From positions 68,224 to 103,818 of the forward strand of contig JAUVVB010000003.1 of the NCBI GenBank assembly GCA_030604825.1: DNA of 35,595 nt, written 5' to 3'. A program made the position numbers and the translations under genes. This document shows positions 1 to 7,612 of the stretch, piece by piece. The notes under the pieces were generated by a model that had not been told where the DNA came from, searched no databases, and saw only the letters and a program-made list of their open reading frames with translations. This stretch comes from Chloroflexota bacterium (GTDB taxonomy: Bacteria; Chloroflexota; Dehalococcoidia; E44-bin15). Position 1 is the first letter of the stretch. The number at the start of each line of letters is the position of its first letter.

Positions 1-1
1 C

Positions 2-1312
2 GTGCTTGGCTCCCTTCTCATCGATGGCGAGGCCATCCACAAGATCGCCAGCTTGCTTAAGCCTGAGGACTTCTATCGAGAGAAGAACCTATGGGTCTAT
101 GAGGCATGTTTTTCCCTGTATGAGCGGAACGAGGTCATAGATCAGGTCACCGTGGCTCACGAGCTGGGGAGGAGAGGGAGGCTGGAGGCGGTGGGGGGGG
201 CTGCCTACCTCAGCCATCTGGTCTCCATTGTGGCCACCTCGGTTCACATTGAGCACTACGCTCGGATCGTGCACCGAACGTCGGTGATGCGCCGCCTCAT
301 CAACTCGGCGGCTCAGATCGCTGCCATCGGCTATGAGGCGGGGCCGGACATCGATGCCGCCCTGGGCAGGGCCGAGGATATCCTGCTCCGCCTGCGCCGT
401 GGTGAGAGCCATCGAGACTTCGTCCATATTCGCCATGTCCTCGACCGCTACTTTGAGGAGAGCGAGCTTGCCCTTCCCGCTATGGAGAGCAGGGTGGTGC
501 GTACTGGCTTTCCTGCCCTGGATGAGATCCTTGGCGGGCTGCAGCATTCCGACATGATCGTTCTCGCTGCCAGGCCTAGCCTGGGGAAAACCAGCCTCGC
601 CCTGGGCATTGCCAGGCATGCCGCCGTGGAGCAAAAGGCGCGGGTGGCCATCTTCAGCCTGGAGATGGCGCGGGAGCAACTGGTGCAGCGGCTGCTGGCC
701 AGCGAGTCCGGCGTCGATACCAAGAAGTTGCGCCTCGGTCAGCAGACCGAGGCCGAGGAGGCGAAGATTGTGGAGGCTACGGGCATCCTCTCTGAGGCCC
801 CTATCTTCGTCGATGACTCCCCCGTACTCAGGATCGTGGAGATGAGGAGCAAGGCGCGTCGCCTCCACTTCGAGCGGGGAATTGACCTCATCATCGTCGA
901 CTACTTGCAAATGATGCGCGGCGATGGCAGGGAGGGCCGCGTCCAGGAGGTCAGCGAGATCTCCCGCTCGCTGAAGGAGCTTGCCCGCGAGCTGGATGTG
1001 CCCTTGATCGCCGTCTCCCAGCTCTCCAGGGCACCGGAGTGGCGGGCCTCCCACCGCCCCCAGCTCTCCGACCTCAGGGAGAGCGGCTCCATCGAGCAGG
1101 ACGCCGATGTGGTTATCTTCATCTATCGGGAGGATATGTACTCCTCCAAGGAGGCGTGGCTTAAGGAGCATCCAGAGAAGGAGGCCAACGAGTATCCCCG
1201 GGGCATCGCCGAGATCATGGTCTCCAAGCATCGAAATGGCCCCATTGGAACGGTCAACCTCCGCTTCCTGGATAGAACGGTGAGATTCGTCAGCCTGGAG
1301 CGGGTAGCATGA
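2..1312 (+). CDS. dnaB: Replicative DNA helicase DnaB (5' end outside window)
   Basis: Hexameric helicase that unwinds DNA at the replication fork. The frame is open from the first bases, and its opening residues (VLGSLLID) match the interior of the DnaB N-terminal domain, where 'AVLGSLLID' is usual. The GTG at position 2 is therefore an internal valine codon, and roughly 15-25 N-terminal residues lie upstream of the window. The N-terminal helical domain is followed by a RecA-like ATPase with Walker A ARPSLGKTS, the SLEM motif and the IIVDYLQMM Walker B region. No intein is visible. The gene ends in an ATGA overlap with the DnaD-like gene, so the two are probably translationally coupled. The family call is certain. 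Only the true start is unknown. Confidence 0.96.
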   Translation: MLGSLLIDGEAIHKIASLLKPEDFYREKNLWVYEACFSLYERNEVIDQVTVAHELGRRGRLEAVGGAAYLSHLVSIVATSVHIEHYARIVHRTSVMRRLINSAAQIAAIGYEAGPDIDAALGRAEDILLRLRRGESHRDFVHIRHVLDRYFEESELALPAMESRVVRTGFPALDEILGGLQHSDMIVLAARPSLGKTSLALGIARHAAVEQKARVAIFSLEMAREQLVQRLLASESGVDTKKLRLGQQTEAEEAKIVEATGILSEAPIFVDDSPVLRIVEMRSKARRLHFERGIDLIIVDYLQMMRGDGREGRVQEVSEISRSLKELARELDVPLIAVSQLSRAPEWRASHRPQLSDLRESGSIEQDADVVIFIYREDMYSSKEAWLKEHPEKEANEYPRGIAEIMVSKHRNGPIGTVNLRFLDRTVRFVSLERVA

Positions 1313-2001
1313 AGCCCTTTGCCGGTTTCCCCCAGCGGATGCGCTTTACCCCGCTGCCTAACCTTTTCTTTGGCCAGCTCCTGCCCCGGATGGACGATAT
1401 CGCCGAGCTCAAGACCACCCTTCACGTTTTCTGGCTGCTATACCAGAAGAGGGGTTATCCCAAGTTCGTTACCCGGGGTGAGCTTCTCGGCGATGGGGTG
1501 CTGATGGCTGGGCTCGGTGATGGGGAGGCGCTAGATCGAGGCCTGGAGAGGGCGATAAAGCGGGGCACCCTGATCCATCTCGCCCTGAACAGGGGAGGAA
1601 AGCTTGAGGACCTCTACTTCCTGAACACCGAAGGCGACCGCAAGGCGGTGGAGAAGATCGAGGGGGGGGAGATCGACCTGGGTGCTCTGCCCAGCAGGGA
1701 GCCCTATCCAGAGATCGGGGAGCAGCCCAACATCTTTGCCCTCTATGAGGAGAACATCGGGATGCTCACCCCGATGATCGCCGAGGAGCTCAAGGAGGCG
1801 GAGAGGCTTTACCCCGCCCCCTGGATCGAGGATGCCTTTAGGGAGGCGGTGACCAGAAATAGGCGAAGCTGGCGATACATCTCCAGGATCCTGGAGCGAT
1901 GGGCTGCTCAAGGAAAGGAACATGGAGAGCCTGGGAGATATCCTGCAAAGGATACGGACAAGTACATCAAGGGAAGGTACGGACACCTGGTCAAGCGTTG
2001 A
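1309..2001 (+). CDS. DnaD-domain primosome protein
   Basis: A 230-residue protein whose C-terminal part (about residues 140-205) carries the DnaD/DnaB2 signature: an aromatic YEENIG-LTP stretch, then a helix with WIEDAFREAV, then NRRSW-YI-ILERW. In Firmicutes, DnaD-domain proteins remodel origin DNA and help load DnaB through the DnaI loader. The N-terminal part is probably a winged helix but is too diverged to assign. The start codon overlaps the dnaB stop (ATGA) and the 3' end overlaps the loader gene by 80 bp. The position between a helicase gene and a loader gene supports a primosome role. The DnaD assignment is from motif memory, not a profile search. Confidence 0.82.
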   Translation: MKPFAGFPQRMRFTPLPNLFFGQLLPRMDDIAELKTTLHVFWLLYQKRGYPKFVTRGELLGDGVLMAGLGDGEALDRGLERAIKRGTLIHLALNRGGKLEDLYFLNTEGDRKAVEKIEGGEIDLGALPSREPYPEIGEQPNIFALYEENIGMLTPMIAEELKEAERLYPAPWIEDAFREAVTRNRRSWRYISRILERWAAQGKEHGEPGRYPAKDTDKYIKGRYGHLVKR

Positions 2002-3313
2002 GCCGGGGGAGGAGGCGCCGCAGTGCCCCATATGCAAAGGCGCAGGGTTTGTCTATGCCTCTCTCCCCTCGGGGCGTCCCGATTTCACCAGGGTAATACC
2101 GTGCGAGTGCACCAAGGAGGAAGTAGCTGAGGAGCGCCTTTCCCGCCTTCAGCGGTACAGCAACCTTGGCCCCTTAACCCGCCTCACCTTCGATAACCTC
2201 GACCCTGAGGGAAGAAGCGTTGACCCCGCCAACCGGGAGAGGTTTCGCCGTGCCTATGAGGGGGCAAAGGCCTTTGCCCAAAACCCTCGGGGCTGGCTGG
2301 TGGTCACCGGGGTGACCGGCTGTGGCAAGACCCACCTTGCTGCTGCCATCGCCAATCATTGCATCGGGGAGGGCCATCCCGTCCTCTTCATCGTCGTTCC
2401 CGACCTCCTCGACCACCTGCGTGCCGCCTTCACCCCCTCCAGCGAGCTCTCCTACGATGAGCTCTTCCACCAGGTGAAAAGCGCGCCCATCCTCATCCTG
2501 GATGACCTGGGCACCCAATCGAGCACCCCCTGGGCCAGGGAGAAGCTGTTTCAGATCATAAACCATCGCTATAGTGCCCAGCTCCCCATGGTGATCACCA
2601 CCAACACCCTGGAGGGGCTGGATGAGCGCCTCCTCACCAGGCTCACCGATGACACCCTGTCCCAGGTATTCGTGGTGGAGCAAAGGGAACCCCCGCTGCG
2701 GGAAAGCGTGGGCGACCTTGAGCTGGAGCTTCTGCGCAGTATGACCTTCGACAATTTTGACCATCGGCGGGTTAACCTCCCCCCAGATCAGCAGGAGAAC
2801 CTGGAGCGGGCCTATCGGCTGGCGTGCAGCTTTGCCGAGAGCCCCGAGGGCTGGCTGGTGTTTTTAGGCTCCAATGGCTGTGGCAAGACCCACCTTGCTG
2901 CTGCCATCGCCAATTATCGACGGAGGGCGGGCCATCTTGTCTTCTTCGTCGTCGTCCCCGACTTCCTGGATCACCTGCGCTCCACATTCAGCCCGGAGAG
3001 CAGGGTGACCTACGATGAGCTCTTCGAGAGGGCGAAGAAGGCACCCCTGCTGGTGCTTGACGATTTCGGGGAGCATAGCGCCACCCCCTGGGCCCAGGAA
3101 AAGCTCTATCAGATGATCAACTACAGGTATAATGCCAGGCTGCCCACGGTGATCACCACCAGCCTCTCCCTGGAGGAGATCGAGCCCAGGATAAGCTCCC
3201 GAATGATCGACCCTAAGGTGAGCGCAGTGTTTGCCATCGAAGCTCCCGACTACAGGGGTGACCATACCCCTGCCCAGAGAAGGAAGCCGCTTCGGGCGAG
3301 GAGGAGCCGCTGA
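1922..3313 (+). CDS. Helicase-loader-like protein with two tandem AAA+ domains (DnaC/DnaI family)
   Basis: 463 residues. An N-terminal zinc-binding segment has C35, C38, C61 and C63. Two complete DnaC/DnaI-type AAA+ modules follow, at about residues 86-253 and 272-440, offset by exactly 186 residues. Each module has Walker A (GVTGCGKT 130-137; GSNGCGKT 316-323) and Walker B (LILDDLG 191-197; LVLDDFG 377-383). Module 1 keeps asparagine at the sensor-1 position (TTN, 226-228) where module 2 has serine (TTS, 412-414). Module 2 has the more canonical S-R motif (ISSR, 424-427), where module 1 reads LLTR. Family members normally have one AAA+ module and about 250-310 residues. The ATG at 1922 has AAGGAAAGG just upstream and gives an N-terminus (MESLGDIL) plausible for a loader, so I accept the 80-bp overlap with the DnaD-like gene. 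Likely role: loading DnaB during initiation or restart. Confidence 0.88.
   Translation: MESLGDILQRIRTSTSREGTDTWSSVEPGEEAPQCPICKGAGFVYASLPSGRPDFTRVIPCECTKEEVAEERLSRLQRYSNLGPLTRLTFDNLDPEGRSVDPANRERFRRAYEGAKAFAQNPRGWLVVTGVTGCGKTHLAAAIANHCIGEGHPVLFIVVPDLLDHLRAAFTPSSELSYDELFHQVKSAPILILDDLGTQSSTPWAREKLFQIINHRYSAQLPMVITTNTLEGLDERLLTRLTDDTLSQVFVVEQREPPLRESVGDLELELLRSMTFDNFDHRRVNLPPDQQENLERAYRLACSFAESPEGWLVFLGSNGCGKTHLAAAIANYRRRAGHLVFFVVVPDFLDHLRSTFSPESRVTYDELFERAKKAPLLVLDDFGEHSATPWAQEKLYQMINYRYNARLPTVITTSLSLEEIEPRISSRMIDPKVSAVFAIEAPDYRGDHTPAQRRKPLRARRSR
2318..2356 (+). repeat. 39-bp exact direct repeat, copy 1 (Walker A of AAA+ module 1)
   Basis: Identical base for base to 2876-2914, 558 bp (186 codons) downstream. 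It encodes the Walker A lysine-threonine and the following helix (GCGKTHLAAAIAN). The surrounding protein has diverged much more than this stretch. Confidence 0.95.
2876..2914 (+). repeat. 39-bp exact direct repeat, copy 2 (Walker A of AAA+ module 2)
   Basis: Second copy of the 39-bp identity, in the same reading frame as the first. Flanking bases differ immediately on both sides. Confidence 0.95.
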
Positions 3314-3849
3314 TGGAAGCTGCGGCTGTGGTGAACTCCCCGGTCCTGGTGCTGAATCAGAACTATGAGCCGCTGAATATCTCTCGGGGGCGCCGGGCGG
3401 TGGTCTTGCTGTTGCGGGGAAAGGCCGAGGCGTTGCAGAATGGCTCCCATATCATCCATACCCCCAGCTATTCCTTTCCCGTGCCCTCGGTAATTCGTCT
3501 CGTCTATTTTGTGAAACGCCCCCGCCCCGAGAAAAAGCTGACCCGCCTTGAGGTATTTCGCCGGGACGAATATCGATGTCAATATTGCGGCAAGGAGACC
3601 ACAGAGCTCACCCTAGACCATGTAATCCCTCGCCACAAAGGAGGGCGGCATATTTGGGAGAACGTGGTGAGCGCCTGCATTGCGTGCAATAATCGAAAGG
3701 CAGGGCGCACCCCCAAGGAGGCGGGATTAAGGCTCATCTGCCAGCCCTTCACCCCCCGCATCAGCGGCTACTACCTTCCCCCCCAATATCTCAAAAGGCA
3801 CGCTGAGTGGCAACAGTTCCTTCCCCTGTGGCAGAGGGAGGAGGATTAA
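3313..3849 (+). CDS. HNH endonuclease family protein
   Basis: 178 residues. The N-terminal half (residues 8-70) has the 'VLVLNQNYEPLNI' opening typical of a widespread chromosomal HNH family. The C-terminal half is an HNH fold with CQYC (C89, C92), LDHVIPR (H103), WENVV (N117) and CIACNNRKAGRTP (C122, C125, N126/N127), giving two CxxC zinc knuckles around the catalytic HNN residues. It probably cleaves or nicks DNA, but the physiological substrate of this family is not established. The ATG shares one base with the loader stop (TGATG), so it looks like part of the dnaB operon. Its TAA overlaps the convergent PSP1 stop within the palindrome TTAA (3846-3849). Confidence 0.88.
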   Translation: MEAAAVVNSPVLVLNQNYEPLNISRGRRAVVLLLRGKAEALQNGSHIIHTPSYSFPVPSVIRLVYFVKRPRPEKKLTRLEVFRRDEYRCQYCGKETTELTLDHVIPRHKGGRHIWENVVSACIACNNRKAGRTPKEAGLRLICQPFTPRISGYYLPPQYLKRHAEWQQFLPLWQREED

Positions 3850-4652
3850 TCATCCTCTATCGTTTTGACCTCACCCACGGCCAATTCCACTGTGGCCTCG
3901 CTCTCCAGCCTGACCGTCACCGTCTGCTTTAAGGGGTTCACCGCCACCACCGAGGCCGCTCCAACCGGGGTGATGACCCGCTGCCCCAACGGGGGAAGCT
4001 TCTGCCTCATCTCCCGGTACTGCTCCACCTCGTGGCACAGGCAGCATGCCAATCTACCGCATAAGCCCGAGATCTTCATCGGGTTAAGCGGAAGCTCCTG
4101 CTCCTTGGCCATTCTGATGGAGACGGGGCTGAACTCCGAAAGAAAGGTGGCGCAGCATAACGGCCGGCCGCAGGGGCCAAAGCCCCCTATGATCTTGGCT
4201 TCATCGCGGGGCCCCACCTGGCGGAGCTCGATGCGGGCCTTGAAGGTGGTGGTGAGCTCCTTGAGCAGCTCGCGGAAGTCAATCCTTCCCTCGGCACTGA
4301 AGAGGAAGGTGAGGCGGGTGCCATCGAGGTTGTACTCTGCGGAGAGCAGCTTCATCGGCAGATGGTATTGGGCGACGAGCTCCTGGCATTTCTCCAGTGC
4401 CTCCCTCTCCTTGCCCGTATATTCCTCCCTCTTTCTCAGGTCCTCCTCGCTTGCCTTGCGCAGCACCGCTTTCAGCGGCTCCGTTATCTCGCTGGAGAGA
4501 ACCTGCTTGGGAGAGATGACCACCCAGCCCACCTCAAGCCCCCGCCCCGTCTCCACCACCACCCAATTCCCCAACTCCAGTTCCACCCCGGCGGGGTCAA
4601 AGTAATATAGCCGCCCTGCTCGCTTGAAACGAACGCCAACCACTTCCGTCAT
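3846..4652 (-). CDS. PSP1-domain protein, RicT/YaaT-like
   Basis: 268 residues. Seven cysteines cluster in the central PSP1 region: C161, C166, C167 (GFGPCGRPLCCATF) and C198, C203, C204, C206 (SGLCGRLACCLCHE). This is the pattern of RicT/YaaT proteins, which in Bacillus form an Fe-S-containing complex with RicA and RicF that affects RNase Y-dependent RNA processing and phosphorelay output. The start lies 12 nt after the holB stop without a clear Shine-Dalgarno, which suggests translational coupling. The holB-ricT pairing is also seen in Firmicutes. RicA and RicF partners are not in this window. Confidence 0.85.
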   Translation of the reverse strand: MTEVVGVRFKRAGRLYYFDPAGVELELGNWVVVETGRGLEVGWVVISPKQVLSSEITEPLKAVLRKASEEDLRKREEYTGKEREALEKCQELVAQYHLPMKLLSAEYNLDGTRLTFLFSAEGRIDFRELLKELTTTFKARIELRQVGPRDEAKIIGGFGPCGRPLCCATFLSEFSPVSIRMAKEQELPLNPMKISGLCGRLACCLCHEVEQYREMRQKLPPLGQRVITPVGAASVVAVNPLKQTVTVRLESEATVELAVGEVKTIEDD

Positions 4653-4664
4653 ATCGAAAGGGAA

Positions 4665-5657
4665 TTATCCCTCCTTTCCCTTGGGAATGGAAAACATCAG
4701 AACCTCCAGCACCAGCCGAGGATTGGCATTCTGCTCCAGTTGCGCCATCGCCTGCCGCAGGCTTTGCATAAACCCCCTGATCTGGGTCAAGCTATAACGT
4801 TTGGCTTCGCTCAGCAGCGTTTCCTCCTGGTCCACATTGGCGGTGAAATCGCCACTGCCCCCCTTAACCAGCATCAGGTCATGCCACCAAACAAGCCACA
4901 GGGAGAGCACCCCATTTACCGATTCCCTGTCTTGGCTGAACTGGTTTGCCAGCTGGGCAGCATAGGCGAAGCGCTCATCCATCCCCCCGCTGGCCAGCCG
5001 AATCAGGCTGGCCAGCCTCTCGTTTCGATGGTGGAGCAGCTGCTCATCCTCAGTAGCGCTCACCGCCCAGCCCAGGCAGCCCGAGGAAAGCCTGGCCAGA
5101 ATCCTCGCCCTTTCCGGGACTACCCGCCAACGGTGGATGAGCGCCTCTTCCACCATGGCGATGGGCAGCGGCCTTAGCTCCAGCCGTTGACAGCGGGAGA
5201 GCACTGTGGGAAGGAGTAGCCTCTCGTTTGCTGCCAGCAGAACGAGCTTCACGTTCTGGGGTGGTTCCTCCAGGGTCTTGAGCAGGCAGTTTGAGGCCTC
5301 ATGGGAGAGGCGCTCCGCCCTATCGATGATGAACACCCGATGCCTCCCCTCGAAGGGCTTGAGGCTCGCGAAGTGCTGCATCTCCCTGATCTGGTCGATG
5401 CCGATCTCCGTCCTCCCATCAAGCTCCACTACATGAACATCGGCATGCTTTCTGGCTGCAATCCTGAGGCATTGGGGGCACCCGCCACAGGGCTTCTCCT
5501 CGCCGGTGCAGTTCAACGCCTGGGCCAGATTTATCGCCAGGGTCATCTTCCCCACATGCCGCGGCCCCACAAAGAGGTAGGCATGGGAGAGTTTTTCGCC
5601 CTTTAGGCTTCTCTGTAACAAGCCAACGGCTTTTTCATGGCCCACTACTTGCCACAT
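4665..5657 (-). CDS. holB: DNA polymerase III delta' subunit (clamp loader)
   Basis: 330 residues from the ATG at 5657, chosen because GGGAG sits 8 nt upstream and the protein then begins MWQVVGHEKAV, the usual opening of clamp-loader subunits. A longer reading from 5717 adds 20 unconserved residues. It shows a nucleotide-binding loop GPRHVGKMT, a zinc module with four cysteines (CTGEEKPCGGCPQC), and the SRC motif (LSRCQRLEL) that supplies an arginine finger in trans. The short length and lack of a C-terminal extension separate it from tau/gamma. It helps open the beta sliding clamp. It lies in a minus-strand run from the MBL gene to the PSP1 gene, with 91 nt between it and the preceding ORF. 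Confidence 0.88.
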   Translation of the reverse strand: MWQVVGHEKAVGLLQRSLKGEKLSHAYLFVGPRHVGKMTLAINLAQALNCTGEEKPCGGCPQCLRIAARKHADVHVVELDGRTEIGIDQIREMQHFASLKPFEGRHRVFIIDRAERLSHEASNCLLKTLEEPPQNVKLVLLAANERLLLPTVLSRCQRLELRPLPIAMVEEALIHRWRVVPERARILARLSSGCLGWAVSATEDEQLLHHRNERLASLIRLASGGMDERFAYAAQLANQFSQDRESVNGVLSLWLVWWHDLMLVKGGSGDFTANVDQEETLLSEAKRYSLTQIRGFMQSLRQAMAQLEQNANPRLVLEVLMFSIPKGKEG

Positions 5658-5748
5658 CGAGTCTCCCTTTCCGGTTCTTTGCAATCGAGCAGACTGCGAT
5701 ATCATTTCTTGACCCATTAGTGTTCAAAAGGGGGAGAGGGTCAGATTC

Positions 5749-6243
5749 TTATTTTTCGAGCACGATTATCTCTTCGCAGTAATCAGCCTCTGGTCGCAGC
5801 TTGCCAAATTGCGCTGAGAGCTTAGGGTTTAAGGCTTTAAGGAAGGCATCCACGCCCATGTTGGGGCAAACATCCTTGGGTGAAAGGTTTAGCATCTTGC
5901 ACGCCTCTAAAGTGGGGCACCAGTGCCTGCGCTGACTGACGCCACGCTCTGGGGTGTCCTCCACAACCCTCTCATCCTCTGGTTTAACCCACGGCACAAC
6001 CATCGAGGCGGCAGCGCGGATAAGAGCCAGTCCAGCCCGGGCATCGGTTCCGGTTATGCCCAGGTTGGGCAGGTTTTGGCTGACCCACATGGTGCGGAAA
6101 CCTCCCATCACCTCTCCCAGGATCTTGAGCGCCTCCCCCCACCCAATGCGCTCCCCGACCGCCCTCACATAGCCCAGCAGCATCAATTGAGTTCCCAGAG
6201 CGCGCTCCTGAGCCTGTTCCACCGTCATCTCTATTTTCTCCAT
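5749..6243 (-). CDS. Small cysteine-containing protein, L-2-amino-thiazoline-4-carboxylic acid hydrolase-like
   Basis: 164 residues from the ATG at 6243, preceded by AAAGGAAG at good spacing. The frame stays open to 6300 but that extension would run into lysA. The C-terminal half (VVEDTPERGVSQRRHWCP, then DVCPNMGVD, LNPKL and a final DYCEE) resembles the family named after L-2-amino-thiazoline-4-carboxylic acid hydrolase, many of whose members have no known substrate. There is no signal peptide or membrane segment. It lies between lysA and holB on the same strand. The family match is from memory and only moderate. The actual reaction is unknown. Confidence 0.6.
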   Translation of the reverse strand: MEKIEMTVEQAQERALGTQLMLLGYVRAVGERIGWGEALKILGEVMGGFRTMWVSQNLPNLGITGTDARAGLALIRAAASMVVPWVKPEDERVVEDTPERGVSQRRHWCPTLEACKMLNLSPKDVCPNMGVDAFLKALNPKLSAQFGKLRPEADYCEEIIVLEK

Positions 6244-6286
6244 CTCGCTTCCTTTAGTCAATTTTTGTCTATCCGACTCTCCCCCC

Positions 6287-7591
6287 TTAAACATTATCAT
6301 GGCTCATCAAGTCCTCATCGCTCTGGCGGCGCGTGATGAGACGCGCCTTGCCATCGTTGACCAGCACAATAGCCGGCTTCAGCGATGCATTGTAGTTTGA
6401 GGCCAAGGAAAGGCAATAGGCACCGCAGCAGGGGATGGCGATGACGTCGCCGGGCACAAGCTTGGGCAGGTCGATGTCCTTAATCAAAATATCCCCCGAT
6501 TCGCAGAACTTGCCGGCGATGGTGACTTGCTCTAGATCATCTACCTCCACCTTATTTGCTGCCACTGCCTCATATCTGGCTCCGTAGAGGGCAGGGCGGA
6601 TGTTATCGGCTATCCCCCCATCCACGGAGATATATCTTCGCACCCCAGGGATATCCTTTATCGCCCCCACGCTATAGAGGGCTACCCCTGCCTGCCCCAC
6701 GATGGACCTCCCCGGCTCCACGACAAGCCTTGGCGGCTCAACGCCGACTTCGTGGCTCCTGTGGAGCAGGGTGGAGGTGATGACATCGGCAAACTGGCCA
6801 ATTGTCGGAGCCGGCGAATCATCGGTGTAGGTGATGGCCAGCCCTCCCCCGGGGCTGAATTCCTGGAGGCTAAAGCCGTATTTGGTGCTCATCTCGGCGG
6901 CGAACCGAAAAACTATGCCTATCGCCTCTCGGTATGGTTCCAGTTCAAAGATCTGAGATCCAATGTGGAAATGGAGCCCTTTGAGTTCGAAAAAGGAGGA
7001 TGCCATCGCCCTCGCCACCGCCTCCTCGGCCTGGGCCATGGGAAAGCCGAATTTGGTGTCCACCACCCCGGTTGTAATGTGGGCGTGGGTGTGGGGGTCT
7101 ACCCCCGGGGAGAGGCGAAGCAGGATGTCCGGTCTTGCCCCAGCCTCCTTTGCCACCTCTTCCAGCAGGGAAAGCTCGAAGAAATTGTCCACCACGATGC
7201 GGCCAACACCCCATTTAACAGCTTGCTCCAGCTCCTGCGGTGACTTGTTGTTTCCATGAAAATAGACCCGCTCCAGGGGAAAGCCCACCGATTTGGCGAT
7301 GGCCAGCTCCCCCCCTGAAACCACATCCAGCCCCAGCCCCTCCTCCATGAAGATGAGCGCCAGCGCCCGGTTTATGAAGGCTTTGCAGGCATAGATGATC
7401 AGGGTGTTGGCATAGCGCTGGCCAAATTCCTCTCGGTAGCGGGCGCACTTGCCTCTCAGCGTGGGCTCGTCGAAAACGTAGAGGGGAGTACCAAACTCGC
7501 CCACCAGCGCCACGCTGTCGCACCCGCCCAGGACGAGATGATTCTTATCGTTTACCTCGGTGGTTATGGGAAATAGGGAAATTCGGCTCAT
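6287..7591 (-). CDS. lysA: Diaminopimelate decarboxylase
   Basis: 434 residues, a fold-type III PLP enzyme that converts meso-diaminopimelate to lysine in the last step of lysine synthesis. The PLP lysine is K70 in IIYACKAF. Other landmarks are HFHIGSQ, the PGGGLAI loop, VEPGRSIVG (phosphate binding) and KFCESGDIL, which carries the conserved active-site cysteine contributed across the dimer. The ATG at 7591 has GAGAGGT just upstream and is preferred to a TTG at 7603. It starts 21 nt after the MBL gene stop, so the two are probably co-transcribed. Confidence 0.96.
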   Translation of the reverse strand: MSRISLFPITTEVNDKNHLVLGGCDSVALVGEFGTPLYVFDEPTLRGKCARYREEFGQRYANTLIIYACKAFINRALALIFMEEGLGLDVVSGGELAIAKSVGFPLERVYFHGNNKSPQELEQAVKWGVGRIVVDNFFELSLLEEVAKEAGARPDILLRLSPGVDPHTHAHITTGVVDTKFGFPMAQAEEAVARAMASSFFELKGLHFHIGSQIFELEPYREAIGIVFRFAAEMSTKYGFSLQEFSPGGGLAITYTDDSPAPTIGQFADVITSTLLHRSHEVGVEPPRLVVEPGRSIVGQAGVALYSVGAIKDIPGVRRYISVDGGIADNIRPALYGARYEAVAANKVEVDDLEQVTIAGKFCESGDILIKDIDLPKLVPGDVIAIPCCGAYCLSLASNYNASLKPAIVLVNDGKARLITRRQSDEDLMSHDNV

Positions 7592-7612
7592 TCTACCTCT
7601 CAAGCTATGGGG

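Noticed and set aside
89-1231. Long open frame (380 codons) antisense to dnaB
   Set aside because: No family resemblance. It is a GC-rich shadow of a certain gene.
5658-5748. Possible holB promoter in the 91-bp gap (TTGAAC followed by an AT-rich stretch)
   Set aside because: No -10 box at an acceptable distance. Read-through from the upstream gene is simpler.
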